64,000 nucleotides of DNA from Blakeslea trispora (Eukaryota; Mucoromycota; Mucoromycetes; Mucorales; Choanephoraceae). Of the stretch, positions 30,382-43,439 are shown one piece after another. The stretch lies in NCBI GenBank assembly GCA_025331445.1, contig JAIWNE010000020.1, forward strand, positions 1 through 64,000, read 5' to 3'. A program made the translations under genes and the position numbers. The notes beneath the pieces were generated by a model that ran no database searches, was not told the DNA's origin, and was given only the letters and a program-made list of their open reading frames with translations. Each line of letters begins with the position of its first letter. Position 1 is the stretch's first letter.

Positions 30382-33300
30382 ATGTCAAAAGTGGTTCAGC
30401 ATAGACTGATCCAAGTCCAACATGCAACCAAGAAAACAAGTCTCAACGATTCTTGGACTTTTCTGCTGGACACTCAGGTCCCAGCCATTGCTGTATCTCA
30501 CAGCTGTGAAAAAATCATCAAGCTCACAAACGACACCAACGTACTACAGACCATACAGACACTTCAACACCTTTTACTCACCTGCCAAGACCCTCTCAAG
30601 ACACCCGTCTTGTTGCGTACCATTACGCGTCTTCTTGTGTTGTATGACTATGGAGACAGACACCCTTTCATTGTACTGTTGGATCAACGACCTGATCTCT
30701 ATTTCAACCTACTGGAAGAACTGGACTACTTGATCACCCAGACCGATCAGCTAGGGCGTTGTGTCATGGACTTTATCCATGCTGTCTATCTTCACAAGTC
30801 ATTCGATACCTCGCCCCTCTTGACACGCCTTCACCAACTTCCTTTTAGACCCTATTTAGCTCAATTGATCCTCGATTATCCTCTGCAAAAGGATAGTCGT
30901 CGGCTATTGCCCTTGCTCGATATCGTTTTGGTAGAGAAAACAATAGATGACGTAGCTTATCGTTTTCTCGATCGTCTCTTAGCAGCTATCATAGGAGACA
31001 ATGCTATTATGCCTTATCTTGTTCGCCTGGAGCGTATTGTTCTTATGTTTCTTGACACGCTTGATCCCGACCTTTTTTGGGCCTGCATGTGCTTTGTGTT
31101 GCTAAAGGCACAGACAGTAGATCAACAGGAGCTGCTTTTGAGGCTTCTCATCAAGATCAATTCGTCCCGGGAGGTTACAGTGCATGTGCTCCGTATGGCT
31201 TACCTTCCATTGTATCAACTACTTTCCGAATATAGTAATGACAAGGAATTTGATTCTCTAAAGCATTTGGTGCTTCAACTGATCAGTGAATTGGATCAGA
31301 AAAGGGACTTGACATGGTCAAAGACCTCATCAAGTAACGTAAGATACTAAGATTAAAGGAAGCATTGGATTTAGACTCTGAATGAATTTGTTTTAGATTC
31401 AATTGCTGGCTTCAGGGGGAATCTATGGTCCTTTAATGCACATGATGATGTACCTGGACAAAATCTATACTCATACTTATCCTGAATGTTCGTCGGAATC
31501 TCCCCTAGAGCAAACCTTTCATCTCTTGTTTAGTTTCCCTTTTATCTTTGATGAGGACATGGATCACCAATGCCAAGTCTATACAACCATGGTTCATCTT
31601 TCCGGCGATTACAAGTTCCCCTTGTTTTTGTTCTTGTTACGCCAATTGCAATCTTCTCATCATCCTCGCTTAATCACCCATCTATTAGGTGATGTCTTGC
31701 TTCAACTGGCAGATACAGACGACCCTATCATGACCACCAAAGTCCTTCAGGTTCTCTTATCAGCCATTCCTTCAGATGCATCCTCTGCCATGGCTAGTCT
31801 GGCCGTCAGAGCCTTGGGTCGGCTCTACCAACGCCAACCTCGTGTCTGGCAAGAACTGAAACGCGTGTTTTCGGAATGGATCTTGCGTCGTAAATCATCC
31901 AGCACAGTACGTCGCAAAGGAGTTGATAGAGAGGCTATTCAGATGGAGCTAGCCATTTTGACTACCATGCGTGATGTCTGTCGCTTTCGTCCTCATCAAT
32001 GTGCACCTGATATCTTACCGATGGCCGTCTCCTTATTACAATCCTGTTCCGATCTCAGCATGGCCTCTCTCTCGATCCTAATGAACATCATCAATCAATC
32101 GGTTCAAGCCGGTCTAGCAGAACCTCGTTCTATCTGGCAGATTGCTGTGGTTTACTTGGCTATGTTCGCTGCTGAACAAGGTGCTGTTGTGTTGTTGAAA
32201 GAAGTGTGTCAATTCTATGCCTTAGCGGGGGCCAGAGATGATAGTTCTGAATATTACCTTCAGTTCAAACACATCTTGTTGAAGGATTACATTTTGCCCT
32301 TGGTAGGTGATGATGCCAAAATTGCCTCCTATGCTCTTGAGGCCTTGGCTTGCTTTCCTTCAAGAGATATTCAAATGATTTTGCCCGAGAAAGCATCTGA
32401 TTATCTTCAGCAGTTGGTCACAAACGAACCTAACCCAAGTCAATCAGTTCTTTTGACCACACTCGTCTCGGATGAACTAGATCATATGCGACGTGGTCTC
32501 TTTAAACAGGACAATCATTCCATCAAACCTACTGAGGGAGAAGAGACAGTCCGTAACGATCGAGGTCAAGTAATAGCTGAAAGAGAATCAGAACTTGAAA
32601 ACATCTTCAAGACACAATGGGAAGAGGCCCGTGTGGCACCCGGTCTTCGTTCAGGCTATGCTTTAGCTAGACTTCATACCATGCATGAGACAAGTGTGGG
32701 TACGACTGACATGTCTAAATCCCATTGGTATCGACTCATGGTCACTTGTTTTACCGATATCAGCTTGACCGATCATCTCCTGGTCCGTGTCTCAAGTGTG
32801 ATGGCATGGAAATCGTTCTTTAAGAATGCATTGAAGCAAGTGGGTCATGAGCTAGAAGCCACTGTATCTCTTCTTGTCAAAGATTTGTGTAGACGTTTAG
32901 AACATAGTACTGTCCCTGGTGCGACATGTAACATTTTTTTGGCATTGACAGGTAAATGAGACACATCGTCTTGGTTTATAACAGAAAAATTTTAAACATT
33001 CACCTTAGGCCTCATTCAAATGACTCAGCCTTTCATTCCTCACTTTACAACTTCTTGTGCTTCTGATCTGATTGAATGGGTCATGAAACATTATATCTCC
33101 TTGGCTGGTTCTCCTCTATCTCATTCAGCTCATCTAATGAGTGAAGAAGTTCAATTTGCCGCTCGATTTGCTCTAGGCCATTTTGCTGGATGTATTGTCA
33201 GTAATAAATCGTTAGCCAGACAGATGTATGAGACCCTCATTCCATCGGCTACAGAGACTCAGAGTAGGTCAAGGCCGATGGATACAGCTGTAGATTTGGT

Positions 33301-35584
33301 CCAGTTTGCCAATGGATATGCCGCAGGTCATTGTATAGGTGCCTTCAGTACCTATCCGGCAGCTACAGAACACACACAAGAGTTAAAGGAAGAAGGTATC
33401 AAGGCCTTGTTGGACTATAGCAAGATGCCCTCTAGTTCGGACAGTCGTGTGTTGGGTATTTTGATGGGTCTTGCCTCTCAACTCAAGGGTAATCAAGTAG
33501 AAGATGATCTATTGGATTATGCTACCGAGAGCTTGGAGCTCTATTTGACGGGTGCAAGTGTGAACCGAGGTCGCCTATTTGGTTCTATGTGGATTTGTTC
33601 TACAGGAGCACTTGGAGAAGATCAAGTAGATTACTCGCTTTCCAGTAGAATTGAATCCACTTTGGCAGCCGCATCCACTGACGTAAATATATATATATTC
33701 AATTATCATAAGGCTAAATATCTAATATGAATCTAATAGGCTAGTTTAGGTCAACACTTTTATCATTTTACAGTACCTTATGCTACAGTTCAATACCATA
33801 GTCATCTCTTTACAAGTGACGATACATTTTATGCACAGGCATTTGAGCCTTTGTTCCATAGTATTCAATCCGATGATGCCTCCAGTCATTACCGTATTGC
33901 TAGCCTGTTTGCACTCGGTAGTTTATTAGGTATTCACTACCTCAGTCAGTCAGCCGATTTTGTGTTGGAAGGACAACACTATGATGCCACTGCTCAACGA
34001 CCTGGACTCGATAAACTTGCTGCCGTAGCCGGACTGACGGTTCGATCAGCACCCACAGGTAATCTAAAGAGTGGTCGTATTGCTGCTGTTGTCTGTGGTA
34101 AGGTCATTGAACATGCTCAACAACTGGTGGATGCACTTCAACCTACAGATGAAACTCACCTTACAAGTACGGTCTCTTCATCCTCTGAACCTGCATCTTA
34201 TCATCGATTGAACAGTAACACTAGTTACTTAAGAGCTATCTTTGATCAGCTGAATGAAGCCAAACCCCAAACAGTTGAGATGCTTCTCAAGAGTCTAGTT
34301 CATACACCGGGACCTCTCCCGCCAGTCAATTGGTTTCCTCTGATGCGCAAGTTGTACAAGATCAAGCCTGAGTGTTGTCTTCAATTTGCTTCTGCACATG
34401 CCGATACTTCCTTTTCGCTTTCGGAGTTCCTCATCACACAAGTCCAGAGTGCACTTCAGCATATGAGCTCATGTTCCCTTGTGTTTCAACAAACAGATGC
34501 CTTTGCTACTCTTCTTACATTAGCTGGTTTGCCTTCACTCCAGTCAACTGAACAAAAGACCATACGCCGTGGTATGAATGCTGTGATCAAAAAGATTCAT
34601 CTTTCAGAGAATCGTTTGTTGGAACTGATTGATTTGATACATCAAAAGTTCTTCTCTCTTGATCCATCTATTCAGGTAAAAGTTGAACAAATGACTGTGT
34701 ATCCCAAATTCACCTTTTTTTTTTAATATCTAGAAAGCATGCCTTGTCACTTTAAAGCACCATTTACCTTATAAGCCAGAGGAAGATAAGGTTCAGTTGG
34801 TTCAGTCCATTCGTCAGTCTATCTTTCAATCTATCACTTTACCTCTGCTTAGCAACAATAAGCAAACAGAAGATCTCTTACGGGATGCTATTGACTGTAG
34901 TATCACTCAAATAGACCAATTGATTCAAACAAGTCAAGATTGGAACGAGATGTCATTGGACATGGTCTATCCTCGACTTGTATCCCTTTGTGAGCTCTAT
35001 CATCAACAACCGGATCAAAAGCCCCTCTTGATGAAGCATCTCAGTACAGCTATCACTATGCTAATACGTCGTTCGGGAGAGATGAAGGATATTTGGCCCT
35101 ATTGGACTGTGATTTCTTCTTGTCTGTCAGAGGATTGTTCGAACCTTAAGGAGCGTTTGAGTTGGATCTTGCGTGTCCTAGATGCCTTTGTGGTCTATGC
35201 TAGTCTAGATTCAGCCAACGATCAAGATCTCTATCACAGTCTCTCTTTGGGTCTTTATCAGATTTTGAACGGCCTCTCCCTTACTTTCTGTCAACCAGGC
35301 AACCCACGTATGCAATTTATGGAGACAGTCTATCTCTTGAATACCTTTATTTTAGATGCCCATCCATATCCTACAGAACGAGAACAGGTAAGAAAAGAAA
35401 AGCACATACAATCTTTTTGTATGCTTTATTGACCTCACCCCTTCTCTTGTTTTTTATGTAGATCATCAAGCGTGTGTTTAAATTATCCAACATGACAAAC
35501 AAATTACAAGCAGACGATTCTGCTGAATTCTTTGAATGTGTTCGTTTAGGTCTGCCTGAAGATTTTCTTTATCCAATGGAATAA
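30382..35584 (+). CDS. Large HEAT/ARM-type repeat protein, probable focadhesin/RST1 orthologue
   Basis: Six exons join in phase: 30382-31338, 31397-32951, 33009-33682, 33740-34675, 34734-35387 and 35462-35584 (TAA), giving 1,632 residues. The whole chain is leucine-rich helical repeats, without signal peptide, membrane segment or catalytic motif. Length, repeat layout and segments such as R-A-L-G-R-L-Y-Q-R-Q-P near residue 460 and F-A-N-G-Y-A-A-G-H-C-I-G near 930 resemble focadhesin (DUF3730 family, about 1,800 residues in human). Focadhesin and its plant counterpart RST1 support the cytoplasmic SKI-exosome RNA-decay machinery. The assignment rests on overall likeness from memory, not on a search. 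It is followed 20 bp later by a convergent helicase gene. Confidence 0.6.
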
Positions 35585-35604
35585 AATAAAAAAGTGGATT
35601 TTTT

Positions 35605-36887
35605 TTATTCAACATGTTGATAAGTATCAATTGGAATATTTAACAAGTCATAAAGATTCAACATTTTAGATTCATTCCAACCATGATCTCGTACAAGGTT
35701 AATTACTTTACCTTGACCAAAACCAGAGGGTCCTAGACGTCCTGTTCTACCTGCCATATGCAGATAGGCTGTAACAGAGGCAGGTTTGCCCAATATAAAG
35801 ACATGAGACAGGTTAGGTATATCCATCCCTTTGGCTGAGAATTCAGTAGCAATCCATAATCCATTAAAAGAAGAAGAAGTTTCATGTTTGTAGTGCTGAA
35901 TATCTTCTGCTAAAACACCATACTCAGCCAGTTTGGTCTGCACTTCCTTTACGCTCACTGTAGGCCCCACAAAGAGCATACCTCGCTTCACCTGCTCCAA
36001 TTCTTGAAGAACAGCAATACTTTCTATCATACGATCATCCGTATCATCAAACTCGGCCGTCCTTGAATGATCGTCTGTCTGAGCAATGTTACGAATGGAT
36101 GTATCGGATACCATCAGGCAATGATGTTTGACACCGGATCGATCTGCATCTCCTTGGATAAACAAGGGATCATGAAGCCAGGCCTTTTGACGAATTAGAA
36201 AATGGCGTAAAGGTCGATTCAGTGTAGCGGACGAGACCATTGTTTGACGAGGACGTTGAATTTGATCCAATAAGCGTTCTGTAGGTTTAGGGTGCACCAG
36301 ACGCTTATGTTGTTGACGTGCAGAGGCATACCGTTTAGGTAATGCCAGTGCTTGATCGACTTCATCTACTACTAACCGATCCAGTCGATCGAAAGAGAGA
36401 TCGGTGTCTAATAGACGACCAGGTGTACCGATCAACGTATGGGGTATGGATGAGGAAGGAGTGGGTTGGATCATGTGTACATGAGTACTGTCTGTCAACT
36501 GTTGTATCCAGTAAGTGATCTGGTAAGCCAATTCCTGATTGGATACAATATAGAGTGATTTCACATGTTGAGTGGGTTCATGAGGAACAAGGGACGCCAA
36601 GGCAACGGCTGTACCAAATGTCTTTCCGGTGCCTGTTTGATCTCGTAAGAGTAGATCGCGTTGGCCAGAAACAAGAGCTGGTATGAATTGTTGTTGAGCG
36701 AGAGTAGGTTGAGTGATGTTGAATCTGGATTCAAGTCTTTTTGCTACCGATGATGAAACACCCAATTGCTTGAAAATTGTATTGAATATTCAAGTGTGTT
36801 TATTAAGAAAAAAAAAGGAAAAAGGCTCACCTCAAATGTAGAATAATATCGTTTGTTTGTAATACGTAAAATAGGCTTTGAAAACAT
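35605..36887 (-). CDS. DEAD-box-like RNA helicase, probably mitochondrial
   Basis: Two exons: 36831-36887 (19 codons) and 36768-35605 (TAA), giving 406 residues. The short first exon, M-F-S-K-P-I-L-R-I-T-N-K-R-Y-Y-S, is basic and lacks acidic residues, as a mitochondrial presequence does. Motif I is D-Q-T-G-T-G-K-T, Ib T-P-G-R-L-L-D, motif II V-D-E-V-D (not DEAD), III S-A-T and VI H-M-A-G-R-T-G-R-L-G (usual HRxGRxGR, with Met for the first Arg). A canonical Q motif is not visible. A mitochondrial Mrh4-like role in ribosome assembly is possible but unproven. The gene converges on the focadhesin-like gene with only 20 bp between the stops. Confidence 0.75.
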
Positions 36888-37601
36888 GGAAAGATGATAT
36901 AAAATTTGACAGGATTTTTTTTTTTACTGTTAATTTTTTTTTAAGTGTTGTTTACACTGTATTGTTTTTGGGTAAAATATGGGCTTAGCTCTACTCGAGT
37001 CTACTTGAGTCCCCTTGAAACAAAAAAACGGTCTATTGTATTTTAGGTTAAAACGCTTATAAAACTTGTCTCTTGGTTATTAAAAACATCAATATAAATT
37101 CATGTGAAATTGCATGAATCAAAGGCACTCTTTTCCTCTTTGTTTAACCAAGTCTGGATTCAGTACAAAGTCCACTATTCGAGTGATTTTTATTTTTTTA
37201 TGCTCAGATTTCATTGAATTTTAAGGACAGATTGTATGCACCAAAAGACACTTGAGCAACCAATAAACGCACTTGTTTTGTCTCTCTTTTCCTTGATATA
37301 AGCAAAAGGTGATGATCTACTCAACTTGCACCAAAACTGTCTTTTTGGGTTTGTTTTTGGCTTATTTCCCCATAGAAACACAAAGGTAATTTTGATAGTT
37401 TCGGTGCCTGACAAATTACAAAGACCGACTTTGATTTAATTTTTTTCTTATAAGGTTTTCTCTTTACCCTTTACCTCTCTTTCTCTCTCTGTATTTTTCT
37501 TTTCTTTGTCTCTTCTTTTTTTTTCTCCTTTCTATATAAGCTAGAGAACTGTATATAAGCTTACAAGCTAACCTATTTTCTGTACAAATAAGAGTATAAC
37601 C
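36888..37601. promoter_or_regulatory. Divergent promoter region between the helicase and myosin genes
   Basis: About 700 bp, AT-rich. Before the myosin ATG there is a pyrimidine tract (37440-37530) and a TATA-like tatataagc at about 37532-37541, repeated at 37552-37560. No other feature seen. Confidence 0.45.
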
Positions 37602-40600
37602 ATGTCAACCAGTGCTCATCAAGCAGTAGAAGTTTATACTCAAGGCACAAAAGCTTGGTTTGCAGATGACAAAGAGGCCTGGGTGTCTACTACCTGTGTC
37701 TCAAACACAATAACAGGTGACAGCATCCGTATTGTGTTTCAAAGCGATCATAATGCCCAAGTAAAGTGATATGTAAACTGTGTTTATTGACTTGTCTATT
37801 TACCTTTTAAAAAAAAAGGAATATGTATTCGAATCGACACTTACAGAAGTCGAAAAAAACGGAGGATCTACACTCCCACCTCTCCGTAACCCACCCAAAA
37901 TGGAATATACAGATGACTTGACAAACCTAAGTTATTTAAATGAACCTGCAGGTAAAAACAATAGATTGATGAAATGGGAATAAAGTGTTACTGAACCCTC
38001 TTCTTGTTCAGTTTTGAATACTATCCGTACACGTTATATTCAACGACTGATATATACTTATTCGGGTATTGTGCTGATTGCTGTCAACCCTTTTGATCGT
38101 GTTGCATTATATGAGCCTGATATTGTTCAACAATACTCTGGTCGAAGGAGAGGTGAGCTGGAGCCTCACTTGTTTGCCATTTCAGAGGATGCATATCGTT
38201 GCATGATCCGTGAACAAACAAATCAGACAATTGTAGTATCCGGTGAGAGTGGTGCTGGTAAGACTGTCAGTGCCAAGTATATTATGCGTTACTTTGCTAC
38301 TGCAGATGACCAAGAGTCCATGGGCAGGAAGCAGAAATCAAGTAGTGGTGGCATGACCGAGGTAGAAGAACAGATCTTAGGTATTGTGTGTGTGATATCT
38401 TTCTTTTGTATGAAACTAAGCCCTTGATTCGTTTTTTAGCCACCAATCCTATCATGGAAGCCTTTGGTAACGCAAAGACAACCAGAAACGACAACTCTTC
38501 TCGATTTGGTAAATACATTCAAATCGAATTTGATGATGCTGCCAACATTGTTGGTGCAAAGATTAGAACCTATTTATTGGAACGATCCCGTTTAATTTAT
38601 CAACCTGAGACAGAAAGAAACTATCATATCTTTTACCAGGTAAATCAAAGGGAACAAAAAAAAACAAGAGAATGTGGGTCATTTAATGTCTTCCTTTTTA
38701 TAGCTTTGTGCAGGTATACCTCTTTCCGAAAAGAAAGAATTTGAACTTGGTGATTACACTCAATTCCATTATTTGAATCAAAGCGGAACTGGTATCATTC
38801 CAGGTGTAGATGATGCCTCTGAATTTGAGACAACACAACGTGCTCTTTCAACAGTGGGTCTGTCTGTCCAGATTCAATGGAAAATCTTCCGTCTTTTGGC
38901 TGCCCTGTTGCACTTGGGTAACATCAAGATTACAGGCCGTGGTGATGCTATGCTATCCGAGGAAGACCCAGCATTGTTGACTGCCACACGCTTACTAGGT
39001 ATTAAAGCAGCCGATTTCAGGAAATGGATCGTCCGTAAACAGATTGTCACGCGTTCCGAAAAGATTGTTACCAATCTCAGTCCTGCTCAAGCACATGTTG
39101 TTAAAGACTCTGTAGCCAAATATGTGTATGCCAACTTGTTTGATTGGCTTGTGGCTGTCACAAACGAAAGTCTGTCATGCTCTGATTCGAATAGAGTAGC
39201 CAATTTTATTGGTGTACTTGATATCTATGGTTTTGAGCATTTCAAAAAGAATTCTTTTGAACAGTTCTGTATCAACTATGCTAATGAAAAACTACAACAA
39301 CAGGTAAAAAAAAAGGGAATAGAACATATTGTTTTGATTTTTCTTACTGACTCGAGCTCTTTCTAGTTTAATCAACATGTTTTCAAGTTAGAACAAGAGG
39401 AATATGTCCGCGAAAAGATCAATTGGACATTTATTGAATTCAGTGACAACCAGAAATGTATCGAGCTGATTGAAGCTAAACTTGGTATTTTATCACTCTT
39501 GGATGAGGTAATAAAGGAGATATGTAAGCTGTTAGACAAATCTGAACCAACCCTTTACCTTGTTTAGGAATCTCGTTTACCTTCTGGTTCAGATCAAGGG
39601 TTTGTTCAAAAGCTGTACACAAACTTTGACAATGCCAACTTCAAGAACTGTTTCAAAAAGCCTCGATTCTCTAACACCGCATTCACTATTGCTCATTATG
39701 CTCTAGATGTCCAATATGAGTCAGAAAATTTCATTGATAAGAACAAAGATACTGTACCTGATGAGCATCTAGCTCTTCTACAAGGATCCGAGTTTGACTT
39801 TTTAGTAGAAGTTTTGGATACTGCTGCTGCTGCTAATCCTACACCTGTTGTAAGTTTTTTTTTTCTGAAAAAACGAGTTTATTCTTTGTTACTAACAAAT
39901 ATGCAATGTTGGTCAGCCTGAAGCAAGTAAGCGCATGAGTATGATAGCCAAGAAATCTACCTTAGGTTCCATATTCAAACTATCGCTGATTAACTTGATG
40001 GATACAATTGGAAGTACCAATGTTCATTACATTCGTTGTATCAAGCCCAATGAAGCAAAGATTGCTTGGGAATTTGACCCTAACATGGTGCTATCTCAAT
40101 TACGTGCTTGTGGTGTATTAGAAACAATTCGTATCAGTTGTGCAGGTTATCCTTCGCGTTGGACATTTGAAGAGTTTGCTGATCGTTACTTTGCCCTTGT
40201 CTCTTCAAAACATTGGGATCCTAAAGTAAAGCCTGATGTAAGACAGCTCTGTTCAGTCATTCTCGAAAACTCAATCAAAGATGAAGACAAATTTCAAGTC
40301 GGTACAACAAAGATCTTCTTCCGTGCAGGCCAATTGGCTTATCTTGAAAAATTGCGTTCGGATCGTTTCAACGAATGTGCCATTATGCTTCAAAAGAACA
40401 TGAAGCGATTTGTTTATCGCCAACGTTATGTACGCACAAGAGAGCTAGCTATACAAATACAATGTATTGCTCGTCGTAAGGTTGCTATCGCAAAGACTCA
40501 GTCATTACGTGAGGAAAAGGCTGCTATTGTTATTCAAAAGCATTGGCGTAGATACAAAGCTCATAAGGAGTTTACTCAGAAGCAAGCATTTATTCTCAAA

Positions 40601-43007
40601 TTACAAACCGGTAAGTTTATATGATTTTATGATGTGCATTGAGTACAATTTGTTTATTTATCATTGTTATTCTAGCCTGTCGATCCTGTTTGGCCAAACG
40701 AAACCATGTTGCTGTACGTGAAAACAATGCAGCCATCACCATTCAAAGATTAGTACGTGGTTGGTTTGCTCGTAAGAGCTATAAGGCGCAACGCCATTTC
40801 ATCATCCACATTCAATCCTGTATTCGTCGCAACATTGCACGCAAACAACTTTTCCATTTGCGTTCTGAGGCGCGTTCCGCTAGTCATTTCAAGGAAGTTT
40901 CATATGCCCTTGAAAACAAGGTTGTTGAGTTAACTCAGACATTAACAGCCATTCGAGAGGAAAAGAAGAGCGCTCAAGATCGGTCTGTTCAATTGGAAGC
41001 TCAGATCAAAACATGGATGGACAAATACGAAAAAATGGAACGACGCGCTAAATCATTGGACGAGCGATTGCAAGAACCTACAGTGCCTCAAGAACAACAC
41101 GATACACTTCAAAACGAATTCAATGTACTGACAGCGGAGCATCGTACTACAGTTGACAAAGTGAAGACTCAAGAAAAGGAGATCACCTTACTCAAGACTC
41201 AACTGGAGACTGAGAAACAAGAAACATCCAGCTTACGCAAACAATTAGAGGAAGCAGACGAACGTTCCAAGAATGCGATTGATGAGTCAGAAGTGACAGA
41301 GTTACGCAGCCAGTTATCTGCACTCAAGGTACAGCTCTCTCAAGCACTCAATACACCACGCCGTCAACAATCCAGCGGCAGTGGACTGCGTGCTCTTTCG
41401 CCAGCACCTGGTATGCGTAATCTTTCTCCCTCACCTAATCGTGCATTTGACTCAGAACGCCAACGTAGTCGATCGCCTCATGGTGGTATATACCCAACAT
41501 CAACACCTAGCTCTGAAACACCATCCCAACCACATCAACGTCGACCTCGACGCAACAGTGCTGCCGATATGGACAACCAGCGTATGAAGAGCTCGCTTGA
41601 TGCTATCAGAAGTACTGAGAACTTGAGTAAAAACCCTCGCCCTACCTCTATCGATCGCTTTGGTGCTTTGATGGGTGCTAAAGCTTTAGGGGGACTTGTA
41701 GGTGGTATGGATGAGAATCCAGAAGATGAAATCAATGCCATCTTGCGCAATGAAGAGTCCCTGCAAGAGGAAATTCTTCATGGACTTATCAAGTCTGTCA
41801 AGATGCCCTTACCCACGCTTCAGAATCCTCCTTCACAGAAGGAAATCTTGTTCCCCTCTCATACGATCAGTATTTGTATCAATGAAATGTGGCATTTGGG
41901 CTATCTTCAAGAGTCAGAACAGCTTTTGTTTGCTGTGATGGATACAATTCAAAAGCAATTCCTTAGTTTTACTGATGAAGATGCTGTTGTACCTTGTACC
42001 TTCTGGTTAACCAACGTACATGAATTACTGTCTTTGATTTGCATTGCCCATGCCGAATTTGAACAAGAGGGTTACCAGGATAAACGCAAGACTGTCAATC
42101 GTAGTGATTTTAACAAGCTTATGGACACCATCAAGTTTGAAATGCAGTGTTTGGAGGACAACATTTACCATGCCTGGATGAAGGAAATCAAAAAGCACTT
42201 GAGCAAGATGGTTATTCCAGCTGTTGTTGAGGGCCAATCCTTGCCTGGGTTCATCACAAGTGATAGCGGTCGTTTCTTTAACAAGCTTTTGATTGGTTCT
42301 TCTCAACCTAGTTACTCCATGGATGACTTGCTCAACTTCTTAAATAAGGTCTGGCGTACAATGAAGTGTTACTATATTGAACAGTCTGTGGCAACACAAG
42401 CCTTAACTGAGCTTCTCAAGTTAATTGGCGTTACAGCCTTTAATGATTTGTTGATGCGAAAGAACTTTTGTTCATGGAAACGTGCTATGCAAATTCAGTA
42501 CAACATTACGCGTATTGAAGAATGGTGCAAGAGTCATGATATCCCTGAAGGAGCACTGCAGCTTGAACATCTGATGCAGACCACCAAGCTACTACAATTC
42601 AAGAAGGCTACTCTAGAAGATATAGAAAACATCTATGACGTATGTTGGATCCTGTCCCCTACTCAGATCCAAAAGCTTATTTCACAATATTATACCGCTG
42701 ACTATGAAAACCCTATCAAGCCTGAAATCCTCAAGGCAGTGGCTTCTCATGTGGTGAGTGGTGACAAGAGCGATGTACTATTGTTAGACTCTGTTACTAT
42801 TGACAACACTTCAAATCCATTTGAAGTACCCATTCCAAGAGATACCCGACCTGAAATTTATCTGCCTTCTTGGGTGAGTCAGCCATGCTTGATAACCAAT
42901 ACGTTACTAATCTTTTTATTTAGCTTAACCTGAAACGACTTCGACGTTTGGTAGGATTGATACAGCAAAACAATATGTCTTCACAGAAAGAATCCTTTGC
43001 TGCTTAA
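37602..43007 (+). CDS. MYO2/MYO5: Class V myosin heavy chain
   Basis: Ten exons (37602-37760, 37819-37951, 38012-38380, 38440-38639, 38704-39303, 39367-39507, 39568-39849, 39917-40610, 40676-42873, 42924-43007) give 1,619 residues, close to yeast Myo2. An SH3-like N-terminus is followed by the motor: P-loop G-E-S-G-A-G-K-T, switch [10 protein letters not shown], switch [10 protein letters not shown] and Y-I-R-C-I-K-P-N. About six IQ motifs bind light chains, then comes a coiled coil (about 40900-41310). A Ser/Pro/Arg-rich linker leads to the globular dilute domain (about 41850-42760), which binds cargo adaptors. It moves vesicles and organelles along actin towards hyphal tips. The exon 2 acceptor follows an A-run rather than a pyrimidine tract. 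Confidence 0.95.
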
Positions 43008-43439
43008 ACATCATACCACATTTCTACAATATATTTATAGAAAAGAAAAGAGTTTATCCTTTTGTCCAAATCTTAATATAGTACAATTTCATTGTAAAAA
43101 AAGAAGCAGAAAAACAGGTCATTTATTAGCAACTTCTTTGTCATCAAAATATTTGTCTTGGCCATAGTGAAGAAGAAGAAAAAAGCAAGTCAACTGCTTA
43201 GCACTGACCAATAGGCTTTTTTCTTGCTCTAAATAAAGAGAGAGAGAGGGAAAGGAAAATCCTTTAGGCGACTGAGTTTGAGTTGCCTTTTTCTAATTTA
43301 AAAGAAAGACAGACAGAGAGAGAAAAAAAAAAGACCTCTTTTGTATAAATTATCTTTTCGACTGAGTCTATATTTACTTAGGCTTATACATTTTTGGTTG
43401 CTGTGCTTTCTTTTTTTTTTTCTCGCTTAAATTCAAGTT
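43008..43439. other. Intergenic region, myosin to transcription factor
   Basis: About 430 bp, AT-rich. It contains the myosin 3' flank and the promoter of the next gene; purine runs near 43235-43330. Nothing else recognised. Confidence 0.45.
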
